Shown: piece after piece, positions 9,624 to 18,543 of the stretch | Layout of the letters: each line of letters starts with the position of its first letter | How positions within the stretch are numbered: the stretch's first letter is position 1 | NCBI RefSeq assembly: GCF_003633715.1 | Contig: NZ_RBIE01000005.1 | Location: 1-57,362 of the forward strand | DNA: 57,362 bases | Source: Thermovibrio guaymasensis | Lineage (GTDB): Bacteria > Aquificota > Aquificia > Desulfurobacteriales > Desulfurobacteriaceae | Direction of reading: 5' to 3' | The notes under the pieces: model-generated | Database searches by the model: none | Told to the model about the DNA's origin: nothing | The model's input: the letters and a program-made list of their open reading frames with translations, nothing else | Program-made: the position numbers and the translations under genes

Positions 9624-9641
9624 GGGGGCTTTGCCCCCTTT
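9624..9641. terminator. Bidirectional terminator hairpin between convergent genes
   Basis: GGGGGC-TTT-GCCCCC is a perfect six-pair stem with a three-base loop, followed by TTT on the plus strand. It lies between the thioesterase stop and the stop of the minus-strand M14/M99-like gene, and can serve both. Confidence 0.7.
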
Positions 9642-10725
9642 AACCAACGATAAATCTTATAGAGAATAGCTCTTTAAAGTCGTCTTTTACCTTGAATGAT
9701 ATTCTCTTCCTGATTCCTACTTTTCTCAAGTTTGAGTTTAAATCTTCAGTTATTGCGTTCGTTCCTCCTGTTCCGTTGAAGGTGAGGAACTTTACTCTAC
9801 TTCCCTTTGGGATTTTGAAGGTCTTGCTGTCTGAAACTGTGACTTTCCTTCCGTTTATTAGGAGCTCTGCACTGTAGTAAACTTTCGGCTCTAGAAGTTC
9901 TTCAACGTTTTCAATTACCCAGTCTAAGGAAGGTTCTGTTTCAACTCCATGAACTTTAAAGAACTCCCTTAACATAAGGAGGTGAAACCTTACTTTGTGG
10001 TAAAGGTCAGGTAGCTGTTTTGATACCTCAAGGCACACTGCAGGGACGGAACACTCTTTGAGGCAGAAGTAGGTTAGTGATTTCCTCTGTTCAGGGTGTT
10101 TTGTGTTCTTACTAAAGGTGTGGGTGTTAAATACCGGTATTTTCCACTTCCTACGTTTAATTAACCTGTTTACCCTCTCTGAAACTAACCTAACTTCCCT
10201 TCCAAGCTCTATCTCGCCGTACCTCTCCTCGTCTATTACGATACATTGGCCCCAAGCTTTAGGGTTTAAGGAGTGGAAGCCGAATCCATCGTGTAACGTG
10301 AGGAGGAGGTCAGGTTTGTAGTCCTTGATTAGGCTTTTAAGCCTTTTAACTGCCGGATAGTCAGGGTCTTTAGGAGAGATAGAGGCGAACTTCCTGTTCA
10401 TATCCCCATTGTAGCCCCTTTTGTTTGTAAGGATTGAGACGAAGTTTGTTCTTGGGGCTACTAAGATTTCCCCCTTCTTTACTTTGAGGTTCCTCAAAAT
10501 CTCTGCTGCCTTGTAAGCTCCCGGTTCGTTCCCGTGGATTCCTCCAACTACTAAAATTCTTCCTCCCTTTTCCTCTCCGGTTATTAGACTTTCCTGGAAA
10601 GGTAAGGGAGGAAGCTCTATAACAGCGTTTACCCTACCTGCTAAAGCTTCTTCCCACTTTAAAATGGGTAAAAAAGAAGCAATTCCAAGGAGTTTTATAA
10701 ATTCTCTTCTCCTATAATTTTCCAT
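9640..10725 (-). CDS. Tat-exported M14/M99-like carboxypeptidase (Csd4-like)
   Basis: 361 aa. The N-terminus YRRREFIKLLGIA is a twin-arginine (Tat) signal. The zinc peptidase domain shows GGIHGNEPGAYKAAE (HxxE ligands), the NxDMNRKF substrate segment, and the third ligand in LLLTLHDGFGFH. The order matches the M14/M99 group that includes Helicobacter Csd4 and Campylobacter Pgp1, DL-carboxypeptidases that trim peptidoglycan tripeptides and set helical shape. Csd4 itself is reported to use Gln for the first His, which is His here. It overlaps the upstream L,D-transpeptidase-fold gene by 31 bases. That partnership supports a cell-wall role; a different deacylase of the family is possible. Confidence 0.75.
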   Translation of the reverse strand: MENYRRREFIKLLGIASFLPILKWEEALAGRVNAVIELPPLPFQESLITGEEKGGRILVVGGIHGNEPGAYKAAEILRNLKVKKGEILVAPRTNFVSILTNKRGYNGDMNRKFASISPKDPDYPAVKRLKSLIKDYKPDLLLTLHDGFGFHSLNPKAWGQCIVIDEERYGEIELGREVRLVSERVNRLIKRRKWKIPVFNTHTFSKNTKHPEQRKSLTYFCLKECSVPAVCLEVSKQLPDLYHKVRFHLLMLREFFKVHGVETEPSLDWVIENVEELLEPKVYYSAELLINGRKVTVSDSKTFKIPKGSRVKFLTFNGTGGTNAITEDLNSNLRKVGIRKRISFKVKDDFKELFSIRFIVG

Positions 10726-11759
10726 CTGTTCCCCTCTTTAATTATATAGAGGACTTTGTTGCTTATAGACCTGTAGTTGTTTGAATCGTATTTTACTTTT
10801 AACCTTACTACGTAGAGGTTTCCAAACTTTAAGAGCCTACCGTCCTTTACAGCCGTAATGTCTGAGAGCTTTATCCTTATCCACCTCTTGTGCCTTGAGA
10901 TCCTTTTTTTATACCTTTCCCAGCTTCTGTAGTCTCCTCCCTTCCACACAAACTCCTTTGAGTAGCAGTTTAAGTAGGGTTTTATATCGCTGGTAGTTCC
11001 TTCCCAGGCTTTTTTCCAGTGGAGAATAAAGTTTAATATAGACCTCTGTTCTTTCAGGAACTCATTTCTTGAGGATAGTGATAGTTTTGAAACTATTACG
11101 ACGGGCGTCCTTTTAGGGACTATTAGCCTTTTAACTTCCTTTAAGTATTCATTTTTTAAAACTATGCACCCGTTGGTGCTATGGGGAGGGCGGTTAGGGT
11201 TATTTGTTCCGTGTATCCATATTCCGTGGCCGTCCTTCTTTAGGATTTTCCTGTCTATGATGTTTGGATAGTTGAGGGGAAACGCTCCAAGCCCGTAGAT
11301 TGGCGGTAAGTGAGACTTCCAGTAGAGGGGGAAGTAGATTCCTTCAGGGGTTCTTAGGTCCCCCTCTTCAAGCTTGTCTCCCGGCCTCTTTCCAGTTATA
11401 CAGGGGAACTTCCTAACGATGAAGGGAGCTCCTTTAACCATCTTTACTACGTAAAGAACTTCGTTTGTCTTGTCAACGACTATTGCCGGTAGGTCCTTAG
11501 GGAGTTCCAAAATGTTCGTTATCAACTTTCCGCTGTAGAGCTTATCTATGAGTTCCTTAACTTTCCTGTCCTCTCCAGAGTAGCTCAGTAAAAGGATTTC
11601 AAGCTTAATCTTTTCTTCCTGAGGTAACTTCTCTATTTTCCTGGAGAGTTCGTCAGGGGATATCGTTCCTATCTCAGATAGGATTTGATTCAAGGTCTCA
11701 CTATGGGCACCTATAAAAGTAAAAACTACTATGAGCAGTAAGTTTAAAATAGTTCTCAT
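10695..11759 (-). CDS. YkuD-domain protein with C-terminal NTF2-like domain (Csd6-like)
   Basis: 354 aa. Signal peptide at 1-20 (ILNLLLIVVFTFIGAHS), a helical region to about 95, then a YkuD L,D-transpeptidase-fold domain with active-site block HGTNNPNRPPHSTNGC (His and Cys). From about residue 225 there is an NTF2-like module (ending NRWKIIGEENL). This YkuD plus NTF2 architecture is that of Helicobacter Csd6 and Campylobacter Pgp2, which act as L,D-carboxypeptidases, not cross-linking enzymes. The start ATG follows GGGGGAAAAGA. It is the first gene of a two-gene operon with the Csd4-like gene. Confidence 0.8.
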   Translation of the reverse strand: MRTILNLLLIVVFTFIGAHSETLNQILSEIGTISPDELSRKIEKLPQEEKIKLEILLLSYSGEDRKVKELIDKLYSGKLITNILELPKDLPAIVVDKTNEVLYVVKMVKGAPFIVRKFPCITGKRPGDKLEEGDLRTPEGIYFPLYWKSHLPPIYGLGAFPLNYPNIIDRKILKKDGHGIWIHGTNNPNRPPHSTNGCIVLKNEYLKEVKRLIVPKRTPVVIVSKLSLSSRNEFLKEQRSILNFILHWKKAWEGTTSDIKPYLNCYSKEFVWKGGDYRSWERYKKRISRHKRWIRIKLSDITAVKDGRLLKFGNLYVVRLKVKYDSNNYRSISNKVLYIIKEGNRWKIIGEENL

Positions 11760-11816
11760 TCTTTTCCCCCTTGCCTTAGCTAGAGGGCTATTTTAAAAAA
11801 TTTTTTCTAAATTCAA

Positions 11817-11833
11817 TTGTACTTCACGTACAA
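11817..11833. promoter_or_regulatory. Inverted repeat in divergent intergenic region
   Basis: TTGTAC-TTCAC-GTACAA, perfect six-base arms around a five-base spacer, sits between the start of the Csd6-like gene and the GGDEF-EAL gene. It is a possible operator for either. No regulator gene lies nearby. Confidence 0.35.
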
Positions 11834-11882
11834 ATTAATTAAATTTAGTGTAAACCTGAACTAATAGCATGGGGAGGTTGTT

Positions 11883-13487
11883 TTGGAGCTCTCTTTTGAG
11901 TTTTCCATAGATTCTTCGGAGAAATTTCCTATAGTTAGGCGTCTTGAGACTGAAGCCTTTTTTTCAAAGCTACTTTCTCTCATAGAAGGCAGTAAAGGGC
12001 TTTCCCTTGAGCAGTTCAAGAAAGAGCTATCCAAACTTCTAAATTCCCTGTGGTTAGTGGAGGAGGAGAGTTTCTTCGTTTCTGAAAGTATAGAGGGAGA
12101 AATTGAAAAGGTAAACTTGTGTAAGCTTTCCTTTAAAAAGAGGGGAAATTCCCTAGAAGTTGAAATTAAGTTTGAATTAGTTGTTGGGGGGAATTCTTTA
12201 GAGTTTAGGGGTGTTTTCATTACGTCAAAGTACCTAAACGGTGATTTACTCTTTAAAGCTTTGAAAGAGGGGAACGAGGCCGATTTTGTTAAAGAACTTA
12301 TATCTCAAGGGGAAAAGTTTGCCGTTTTAGTTGTTGATATTCAAGATTTTTCAAAGATAAACGATGTTTTCGGTATAGTTAACGGAGACAAAATTCTGAA
12401 CGATGTTTTGAGGCGTTTAAAACATAAGTTTGAAGGTGAAAAGTGTAAGGTCTTTAGATCCTACTCAGACAAATTTATACTCGTTTGTAAAGATGGTAGA
12501 AAGGATATTTTGAATTTTGTTGAAGAGGTCCTTTCTGTCTTTAACCATCCCTTTGAGGTTAAAGGGGAAAAGGTTTATCTATCTGTTAATGTAGGGGTAG
12601 CCTTTTTCCCAGAGCACGGCAGGAACGTAATATCAAAGGCAGAAATAGCCCAGAGGGAAGCTTTAAAGAGAAAAAGGCCTTTTTTAATCTTCTCTGCAGA
12701 ACTTGATGTTCCAAACAAGGTTATTGAAATTCTGACTAAAGTTAAAGATGACTTAAATGAAGGAAGGATTGAGGTTATCTTCCAGCCAAAGGTGGAACTT
12801 CAGACTTTTAAAATTGTTGGTGCTGAAGCTCTAATGAGATGCTCAGTTCCTCCTGCTGATGCGATTCCAGTAATAGTTGAGTACAGTCTTATGTACGATG
12901 TTGGAAGAAAGATTCTGGAAAAATCCTTTTACTACACAAAGCTCCTTGAGGAAAAGGGCTTTGGGGTTCCTATTTCTGTAAACATTTCATACGTTCAACT
13001 TGCAGATAGACAGTTTGTTCGCTTTGTTAAAAAACTCCTTAAGAAGTTCTCTCTTGAGGGGAATAGGTTCATTTTTGAGATTACCGAGTCGGAAGCCTCC
13101 CTTGATGATGAATGTATAGTAGAGACTATTTCCCAGTTGAGGAAGATGGGGATAGGAATCTCAATAGATGACTTTGGTATGGGATACTCTTCCCTTTCAA
13201 GGCTGAAGCTTTTAAAGGCTTGTGAGTTAAAAATTGATAGGGCCTTTATCAAGGACGTTGACAAAGACCCGGAAATTCTCGGTATTGTAAAGTTTGCCGT
13301 TGATGTAGCTTCGCTTCTTTCCATGAGAACCGTTGCCGAAGGTATAGAGAGGAAAGATCAGGTTCCAATTTTGAGGAGGGTAGGATGTAGTGAAGGGCAG
13401 GGATTTCTCTTTTCCCCACCCGTTGAGTTTAGAGAGTTTGTGGAGCTTTTAAAGAAAGGATATTTAAGGCCAAAGGGAGTTAAGTAA
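11883..13487 (+). CDS. GGDEF-EAL protein, degenerate GGDEF with intact EAL phosphodiesterase
   Basis: 534 aa. The N-terminal 130 residues are of unknown type. The GGDEF domain (about 140-270) keeps DIQDFSKINDVFGI, but the signature loop reads SYSDKF instead of GGDEF, so cyclase activity is unlikely. The EAL domain (about 280-530) keeps every visible catalytic position: GAEALMR, NIS, EITESE, IDDFGMGYSSLSR, LKIDR, AEGIE and GQGFLFS. Prediction: a c-di-GMP phosphodiesterase in which the GGDEF may act as a GTP sensor. The start is TTG after GGGGAGG. The end overlaps the convergent nrdD fragment by eight bases. Confidence 0.88.
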   Translation: MELSFEFSIDSSEKFPIVRRLETEAFFSKLLSLIEGSKGLSLEQFKKELSKLLNSLWLVEEESFFVSESIEGEIEKVNLCKLSFKKRGNSLEVEIKFELVVGGNSLEFRGVFITSKYLNGDLLFKALKEGNEADFVKELISQGEKFAVLVVDIQDFSKINDVFGIVNGDKILNDVLRRLKHKFEGEKCKVFRSYSDKFILVCKDGRKDILNFVEEVLSVFNHPFEVKGEKVYLSVNVGVAFFPEHGRNVISKAEIAQREALKRKRPFLIFSAELDVPNKVIEILTKVKDDLNEGRIEVIFQPKVELQTFKIVGAEALMRCSVPPADAIPVIVEYSLMYDVGRKILEKSFYYTKLLEEKGFGVPISVNISYVQLADRQFVRFVKKLLKKFSLEGNRFIFEITESEASLDDECIVETISQLRKMGIGISIDDFGMGYSSLSRLKLLKACELKIDRAFIKDVDKDPEILGIVKFAVDVASLLSMRTVAEGIERKDQVPILRRVGCSEGQGFLFSPPVEFREFVELLKKGYLRPKGVK

Positions 13488-14019
13488 TTGAGGAGATTTC
13501 CCTTACAATCTCTTCAACGTCATCTTTCCTAACTTCCTTCCTTGTGGCAAAGTCCTCAACCCTTCCAGAGAGCCAAAAGAGGTACTTGGCGCCTTTAAAG
13601 TCCTTCCTCACTTTTCCCCTCATTACTGGTCTAAAGTAACCTATTGGCCTGCTCCAGAGAGTAACGTCTTCTGAACCGCAAACTTCACACTCTGTTTTCC
13701 TTCCGACCATCTTGTGGCCACAGGAGTTACATGTTGTTAAAAAGGGAGTTTTTGTTAAGTATTGAATTGGAAAGTTCTTTATTATTGAAAAGATTAACCT
13801 TTCCTGTTCTTCAGGCTTCATCTCCTCTGCGGTGAACAGGTGCATGATACTTCCGCCTGTAGCGTAGCTCTGGAAGTGAGAGTTTACGTCAATCTGCTTA
13901 AGGAGATCTCCTTCCTGAAAAGGAGCTTGAAACCCTGATGTTAGGAAGACCTTGCCACTATTTGGATCTCCGTTTACAAAGATTCTGGCTTTAACTCTCT
14001 TCTTACTAACAGTATTCAT
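13480..14019 (-). CDS. nrdD: Anaerobic ribonucleotide reductase NrdD, C-terminal chain (glycyl radical domain)
   Basis: 179 aa, equivalent to the C-terminus of class III RNR. Seen: ATGGSIMHLF (barrel finger region), a zinc site of two CxxC pairs (CNSCGH and CEVCGS), then SRPIGYFRPV, whose Gly is at the glycyl radical position. It has its own ATG at 14019 preceded by GGTGGAGG, and overlaps the upstream chain by 14 bases in another frame. A single-frame extension to 14055 exists but has no better start signal. Together the two chains give about 700 residues, the size of a one-piece NrdD without an ATP cone. The enzyme would have to assemble from two polypeptides or via a frameshift. Confidence 0.85.
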   Translation of the reverse strand: MNTVSKKRVKARIFVNGDPNSGKVFLTSGFQAPFQEGDLLKQIDVNSHFQSYATGGSIMHLFTAEEMKPEEQERLIFSIIKNFPIQYLTKTPFLTTCNSCGHKMVGRKTECEVCGSEDVTLWSRPIGYFRPVMRGKVRKDFKGAKYLFWLSGRVEDFATRKEVRKDDVEEIVREISSIT

Positions 14020-15562
14020 CTTCAACCTCCACCCTTTCAAAGAGATCTTCCCCAAACTTTGTTATTGCTTCCTTAACGAACAGGTTCAGGTAGGGGTCTT
14101 TAGAGATTTCTGGTTTCCTTTCGCCGTTGAGTATCTCTGCAACTGCGTTTGCAAAGGATATGTCCTTCTCTGCCATTTTGCAGGCAGCGTTTTCGCTGGG
14201 TGCGTATTCCAGGGAGTAGAGGACCCTGTCCTTTTCCATGAACTCGTGGAGTTTTTTATACAAGTACTGAGCAATCTGATGGGCGTAGTCCTTTGCCTCT
14301 TCGTTAAAGAGTCCACCTTTAAAACCTGCATTTACCATTCCTTCGTGGACTCCAACTACCGAGAAGATGTTAAAGAGCGATTTATCGTCCTTTTGGTAGA
14401 AGGAAAGGTAAGGAAAGAGGTCGTTCCAGTGTTTTCTTAGCCACTCTCTCTTCCTCTGGAGGGCTTTTGCTCCAACTTCCATTGTGTAATCAATCATCCT
14501 CTTTAAGAACTCAAAGTCGTCTTTTGCTAAAAAGAGGAGCCTGTTCATATTAATTGCGTAAACTCCTACTCCACCGACGCCGCTTCCAGAGTGAAACGGG
14601 TTTGAGCCGGTTACTGCCTCTACCTGGGAAATGTCAAAGAGCATTCTACAGCAGTTACTGTAGATCATTCCCTCGTCAAAAGGTTTTATGAATGGGTTTT
14701 TCTCTTTGTACTTTGAAGGTTTTGTGAAGGGTTCCTTAAGGTAGTTCTGAACGTAGAACCCTCCGAAGAATTCGCTCTCTTTAAGCAGTAGTTTCCAGGC
14801 TGGGTTGTTGCTGTCAAAGTCTTCAGTTATGTTTACCGTTATCAGCGGGAAGGTGAACGGGTTTCCGTCTGCATCTCCCCTTCTCATTGCCTTTATAAAG
14901 GCGGTGTTGATCCTGTCAAAGTAGTGGGAAGGGATTTTTTCATAGGTTATATTCAGTAATTTTCCTGCGTAGACTACCGGTTCGTACCTCAGACGGCTGT
15001 TTGGTTTTCCAAAGTCAAGTGTAATGTTTGAAAATGGAGAGTTTCCACTTCTAAATGGAAGGTTTATGTTGTAGAGGAATTCCTGCCACAGGTTTTCAAG
15101 CTCATAGTCGGAGTAGCTCTTCTTTCCCTCTTTTTCCAAGTAGTACAGGTAACCTGCAGCTACGGTTGATAGGTCGTTAAGGGAAGTAGCTCCGGAAACC
15201 TCCTGAGCTATGAGGCATATTAAGTTTGCACACTGCATAAAGAGAGTTTCCAGTCTCTTTGGAGGAGCCGCCTTCCTTTCGTTCTTTGCGTTGCTTTGAA
15301 GTCCATGGTATGCAATGTCCTTTGCGGATAATCCTATACAGTAAGCAGATAGCCTGTAGGTCTGGTGGTGGTATGCCCACCCCTCTTCATGGTGTATTCT
15401 CACTGGAAGGCCTTTATAGATAATGTCAAATAGGTAGTCTTTCATTACTTCGCCAACTACAACGTGCTCAAGGACGGGAACTCCTCTAACGAAGTTAGCG
15501 TTGTTCCTTGAGATGTCGTCGTTGTCTATGAAGAGCTCTATCAGTTTGAAGTACTTGTTCAT
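14006..15562 (-). CDS. nrdD: Anaerobic ribonucleotide reductase NrdD, N-terminal chain
   Basis: 518 aa, the ten-stranded barrel part of class III RNR. Seen: IHHEEGWAYHHQTYRLSAYC, SGATSLNDLS, FTFPLITVNITEDF (the metal/substrate loop), and MIYSNCCRMLFD, which holds the thiyl-radical Cys candidate. There is no N-terminal ATP cone, so dATP control through a cone is absent. The chain stops with VEVEDEYC just before the zinc/glycyl-radical segment, which is encoded in the next frame downstream. It is coupled to nrdG by a TAATG overlap. It reduces ribonucleoside triphosphates under anaerobic conditions, using formate or another reductant. Confidence 0.88.
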   Translation of the reverse strand: MNKYFKLIELFIDNDDISRNNANFVRGVPVLEHVVVGEVMKDYLFDIIYKGLPVRIHHEEGWAYHHQTYRLSAYCIGLSAKDIAYHGLQSNAKNERKAAPPKRLETLFMQCANLICLIAQEVSGATSLNDLSTVAAGYLYYLEKEGKKSYSDYELENLWQEFLYNINLPFRSGNSPFSNITLDFGKPNSRLRYEPVVYAGKLLNITYEKIPSHYFDRINTAFIKAMRRGDADGNPFTFPLITVNITEDFDSNNPAWKLLLKESEFFGGFYVQNYLKEPFTKPSKYKEKNPFIKPFDEGMIYSNCCRMLFDISQVEAVTGSNPFHSGSGVGGVGVYAINMNRLLFLAKDDFEFLKRMIDYTMEVGAKALQRKREWLRKHWNDLFPYLSFYQKDDKSLFNIFSVVGVHEGMVNAGFKGGLFNEEAKDYAHQIAQYLYKKLHEFMEKDRVLYSLEYAPSENAACKMAEKDISFANAVAEILNGERKPEISKDPYLNLFVKEAITKFGEDLFERVEVEDEYC

Positions 15563-16215
15563 TACTCCTCCACGGGGTAGAACGGGTTAACCTGATGTGG
15601 AAAAGATTTTAGCTCCTTCCTTATCAGCTCAATTTCTGATTCGGTAAGGAGAGGGTATTTAACAGTTCTGAAGATGGTGTAAGGCAAAGTGTATCTCTTT
15701 ATTATTTCTATTGTAATTCTCAGTTTCTTTGAATAGTTATAAACTGCCGAAGGTTCTAAATCTTCTCTTGAAAAGAGAATCCTCATAAAGCGTTTTAGCT
15801 GGTCGGGGGTGTAGTCATCTAGGAGTGGAATTTTCACGTCAACGGCTAGTCCATCTATTAACCTATTTTTTATCAGTTTTTCAACCCTTTCTGGGCAGGT
15901 TCCGTTTGTATCAACCCTCACGGGGAAGTTTTCTTCCTTGATTACTCTTAGCCCTTCTTCAAGCCTATCTTCTAAGGTAGGTTCTCCTCCTGAAACTATT
16001 ACCAGTTCCACCCCTAGGAGTTTTAGCATTTTAAGTTTTTCCCTCAGTTCTTTTTCGGTGAAGAACTCTTCTTCTCCTTTGAAATAGTGACGGTTGTGGC
16101 ACTGGTAGCAGTTGAGGTTGCACTGGTGAATCTTTGTATAGAGGGCTGCTGAAAAGACGCCGGGATGGTCTTTAAAAGTTGTTGGAATTTCAACCTTCAG
16201 GAAGGGAGTTTCCAT
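15562..16215 (-). CDS. nrdG: Anaerobic RNR-activating radical SAM enzyme NrdG
   Basis: 217 aa radical SAM protein. The CNLNCYQCHN motif (CxxxCxxC) near residue 33 binds the 4Fe-4S cluster, and VSGGEPTLE is the SAM-binding GGE segment. NrdG cleaves SAM to place the glycyl radical on NrdD. Gene order nrdG, nrdD N-part, nrdD C-part on the minus strand, all overlapping, makes the assignment secure. The start follows GAGAGAG. Confidence 0.88.
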   Translation of the reverse strand: METPFLKVEIPTTFKDHPGVFSAALYTKIHQCNLNCYQCHNRHYFKGEEEFFTEKELREKLKMLKLLGVELVIVSGGEPTLEDRLEEGLRVIKEENFPVRVDTNGTCPERVEKLIKNRLIDGLAVDVKIPLLDDYTPDQLKRFMRILFSREDLEPSAVYNYSKKLRITIEIIKRYTLPYTIFRTVKYPLLTESEIELIRKELKSFPHQVNPFYPVEE

Positions 16216-16262
16216 TTTCTCTCTCTCAAAAAGTTCATAAAGAATAATAGTGAGTTCCTGAG

Positions 16263-16287
16263 AAAAAGTGGAGGCCGGGAGGCCTCC
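16263..16287 (-). terminator. Intrinsic terminator of metE
   Basis: Read on the minus strand: GGAGGCC-TCCC-GGCCTCC, a perfect seven-pair stem with a four-base loop, then ACTTTTTC. It is 22 bases beyond the metE stop and separates it from nrdG. Confidence 0.75.
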
Positions 16288-16308
16288 CCGGGAGGATGGT
16301 CTTGTTTG

Positions 16309-18468
16309 TTATTGTTTTTCTTCCCTTAACTTAAGGGCAAGTTTAATCAGGTTCCTTAAAGCCGGAATTACCTCTTCCCATCGCCTCGTCTTAAGTCCGC
16401 AGTCTGGGTTTACCCAGAACTTCTCTTTTGGGATTACCCTGAGCGCTCTCTTGACTATCTCTTCCATTTCCTCAACTGAAGGTACGTAGGGGGAGTGGAT
16501 ATCCCAGACTCCAAGGCCTATTTGCCTATCAAAGTTAACCTTTTCAAAGGCCTCCACTATGTCGCCCTTAGAGCGGGTTGCTTCAATGGATATAACGTCA
16601 AAGTCCATCAAGAGTATGTACTCTATAATCTCGCTAAACTCAGAGTAGCACATGTGGGTGTGGATTTGTGTTTCAGGCTTTACGGAGCTGTGGCAGAGTC
16701 TGAAGGCTTTAACTGCCCAGTCAAAGTACTCTTTCCACTCCCTCTTCTTAAGGGGTGCCTTTTCCCTTATTGCCGGTTCGTCTATCTGGACGATTTTTAT
16801 TCCCTCTTTCTCGTAATCTGCTATTTCATCCTTAAGGGCAAGGGCAATCTGGTAGGCAACCTCCCTTAAGGGTAGGTCCTCTCTCACAAAGCTCCAGGCT
16901 ATTATTGTAGTTGGGCCGGTAAGCATTCCCTTTACAGGCTTTTGGGTTAAACTTTGGGCAAAGCCAATTTCCTTAACTGTCATCTGGCCGTCTCTCTCTA
17001 CGTCTCCGTAGATAATCGGAGGTCTATAGCACCTGGTTCCGTAGGAAATTACCCAGCCGTTGCCGGTTGTCGCAATTCCCTTCATCTTTTCTGCAAAGTA
17101 CTCCACCATGTCGCTCCGTTCAAACTCACCGTGGACCAGAACGTCAAGGCCGAGTTCCTCCTGAATCTGAATTGCCTTTGCTATTTCACCCCTGATGAAG
17201 GTGTCGTAGTCCTCCTGGGAGAGTTTCCCCTTTTTCCTTAAAAGCCTTATCCTTCTAACTTCTTCCGTTTGGGGGAATGACCCTATTGTTGTTGTCGGAA
17301 AGAGGGGGAGTTTCAGAGCTTCCTTCTGAACTCTCTCCCTTTCAGGGTAGGCCGGTTTCCTTATGAAGTCCTCCTCTTTAAGGGCTGCCACCCTCTCCCT
17401 AACTCTTTCAATTCTTCCGAAGGGGATTTTTAAACCTTCTACCCACTCCTCTGCTCTCTCAGTTTCCCCTTCTAAGACTTCGACCAGTAGGTTTAGCTCT
17501 TCCAATTTCTCCTGAGCAAAGGCGACTTTCTTTAAGAGTTCCTCAGGAAGAGTTGCTCCGGAAAAGCTTACCGGCAGGTGGAACAGGGGGGCTGCGTTGG
17601 TTATTACGGTATTAAACTTCCATTTCAGCTCCTTTAATTTCTCAGCCGTTTTAAATAGGTCGTTCCTCCATACGTTTCTCCCGTCAACTACTCCCGCAAA
17701 GAGCCTTTTATCGCTCTCAATCTCCCTTAGCTGTTTTAAGTTCTCTCCACCGTCGTGGATTAGGTCAATGCCGATTCCCTTGACTGGAAGTTCAAAGAGT
17801 TCCTTTAGATTATCTATACTGCCGTAGTAGGTAAAGAGGTTTACTGGAATTCCCGTCCCTGCAAGCTCTTCGTAGGCCTCCTTTAAAACTTCCCACTCCT
17901 CCTTTGAGAGCTCCAGAGCAAGTGCAGGCTCGTCAACGTGGAGGCTTTTAAACTCCATCTCTTTAACGAAGCGGGCCGTTAGGGCTGCAACCTCTTTAAC
18001 CCTCTCTTTAAATTCCTCTTCCTTGACTCCCCTGGAGAGCTTTACAAAAGTGAAAGGTCCAATTATGTAGGCGTTTGAAGATCTCCTTTTCCACTTTGGG
18101 TAGGGAAGGTCTGAAAGGGATAGTTCCTTTCCGGTGAAGTCTGGGACGAGGTAGTGGTAGTTAGTGTTAAACCACTTTCTCATGTGGAGGGCATTTTTCC
18201 CTCTACACAGCTCAAAGTACTCTTGAAGGGACTTTGCAGTGTAGAGACCGAAGAGGACTGCCTGGTCAACCATGTGGTCGTACAGCGTCATCTCTCCGGT
18301 TGGATGGCCGTCAACTTTACTGTAGGCTTCTTCCCTCTTCCTGTCTAGCTCCTCAATTCCCTTAAGGAGTTCCTTTTCAGAGAGCTTTCCGTCCCAAAAG
18401 CCCTCTACCAGTCTTTTGAATTCCCTGTTTTTCCCCAGTCTGGGGAAACCGTAAGCGTAGGTTTTCAT
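16309..18468 (-). CDS. metE: Cobalamin-independent methionine synthase MetE
   Basis: 719 aa, close to the usual length of about 750. N-terminal half starts YAYGFPRLGKNREFK. The C-terminal half has TTTIGSFPQTEEVR and zinc ligands in HTHMCYSEF (His, Cys), a Glu region in ISIEATRS, and NPDCGLKTR (Cys). It transfers methyl from 5-methyltetrahydropteroyl-polyglutamate to homocysteine in the cytosol, without B12. A cobalamin riboswitch with a terminator lies in the leader, so the gene should be shut off when B12 is plentiful, implying a B12-dependent MetH elsewhere. The ATG follows GCAGGAGG. Confidence 0.96.
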   Translation of the reverse strand: MKTYAYGFPRLGKNREFKRLVEGFWDGKLSEKELLKGIEELDRKREEAYSKVDGHPTGEMTLYDHMVDQAVLFGLYTAKSLQEYFELCRGKNALHMRKWFNTNYHYLVPDFTGKELSLSDLPYPKWKRRSSNAYIIGPFTFVKLSRGVKEEEFKERVKEVAALTARFVKEMEFKSLHVDEPALALELSKEEWEVLKEAYEELAGTGIPVNLFTYYGSIDNLKELFELPVKGIGIDLIHDGGENLKQLREIESDKRLFAGVVDGRNVWRNDLFKTAEKLKELKWKFNTVITNAAPLFHLPVSFSGATLPEELLKKVAFAQEKLEELNLLVEVLEGETERAEEWVEGLKIPFGRIERVRERVAALKEEDFIRKPAYPERERVQKEALKLPLFPTTTIGSFPQTEEVRRIRLLRKKGKLSQEDYDTFIRGEIAKAIQIQEELGLDVLVHGEFERSDMVEYFAEKMKGIATTGNGWVISYGTRCYRPPIIYGDVERDGQMTVKEIGFAQSLTQKPVKGMLTGPTTIIAWSFVREDLPLREVAYQIALALKDEIADYEKEGIKIVQIDEPAIREKAPLKKREWKEYFDWAVKAFRLCHSSVKPETQIHTHMCYSEFSEIIEYILLMDFDVISIEATRSKGDIVEAFEKVNFDRQIGLGVWDIHSPYVPSVEEMEEIVKRALRVIPKEKFWVNPDCGLKTRRWEEVIPALRNLIKLALKLREEKQ

Positions 18469-18543
18469 TTTTCTACCTCCTGCGGCGTTTTTTTAAACGC
18501 CTGCAGGCGGTTCTTGAAGCGGGAAAAAGAGGAGGCAAAAGAG

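Noticed and set aside
14020-14055. Longer start for the nrdD C-terminal chain
   Set aside because: No ribosome binding site; the ATG at 14019 has GGTGGAGG at ideal spacing.
13952-14440. Plus-strand 162-residue frame opposite nrdD
   Set aside because: Antisense shadow of a conserved gene with no recognisable domain and no ribosome binding site.
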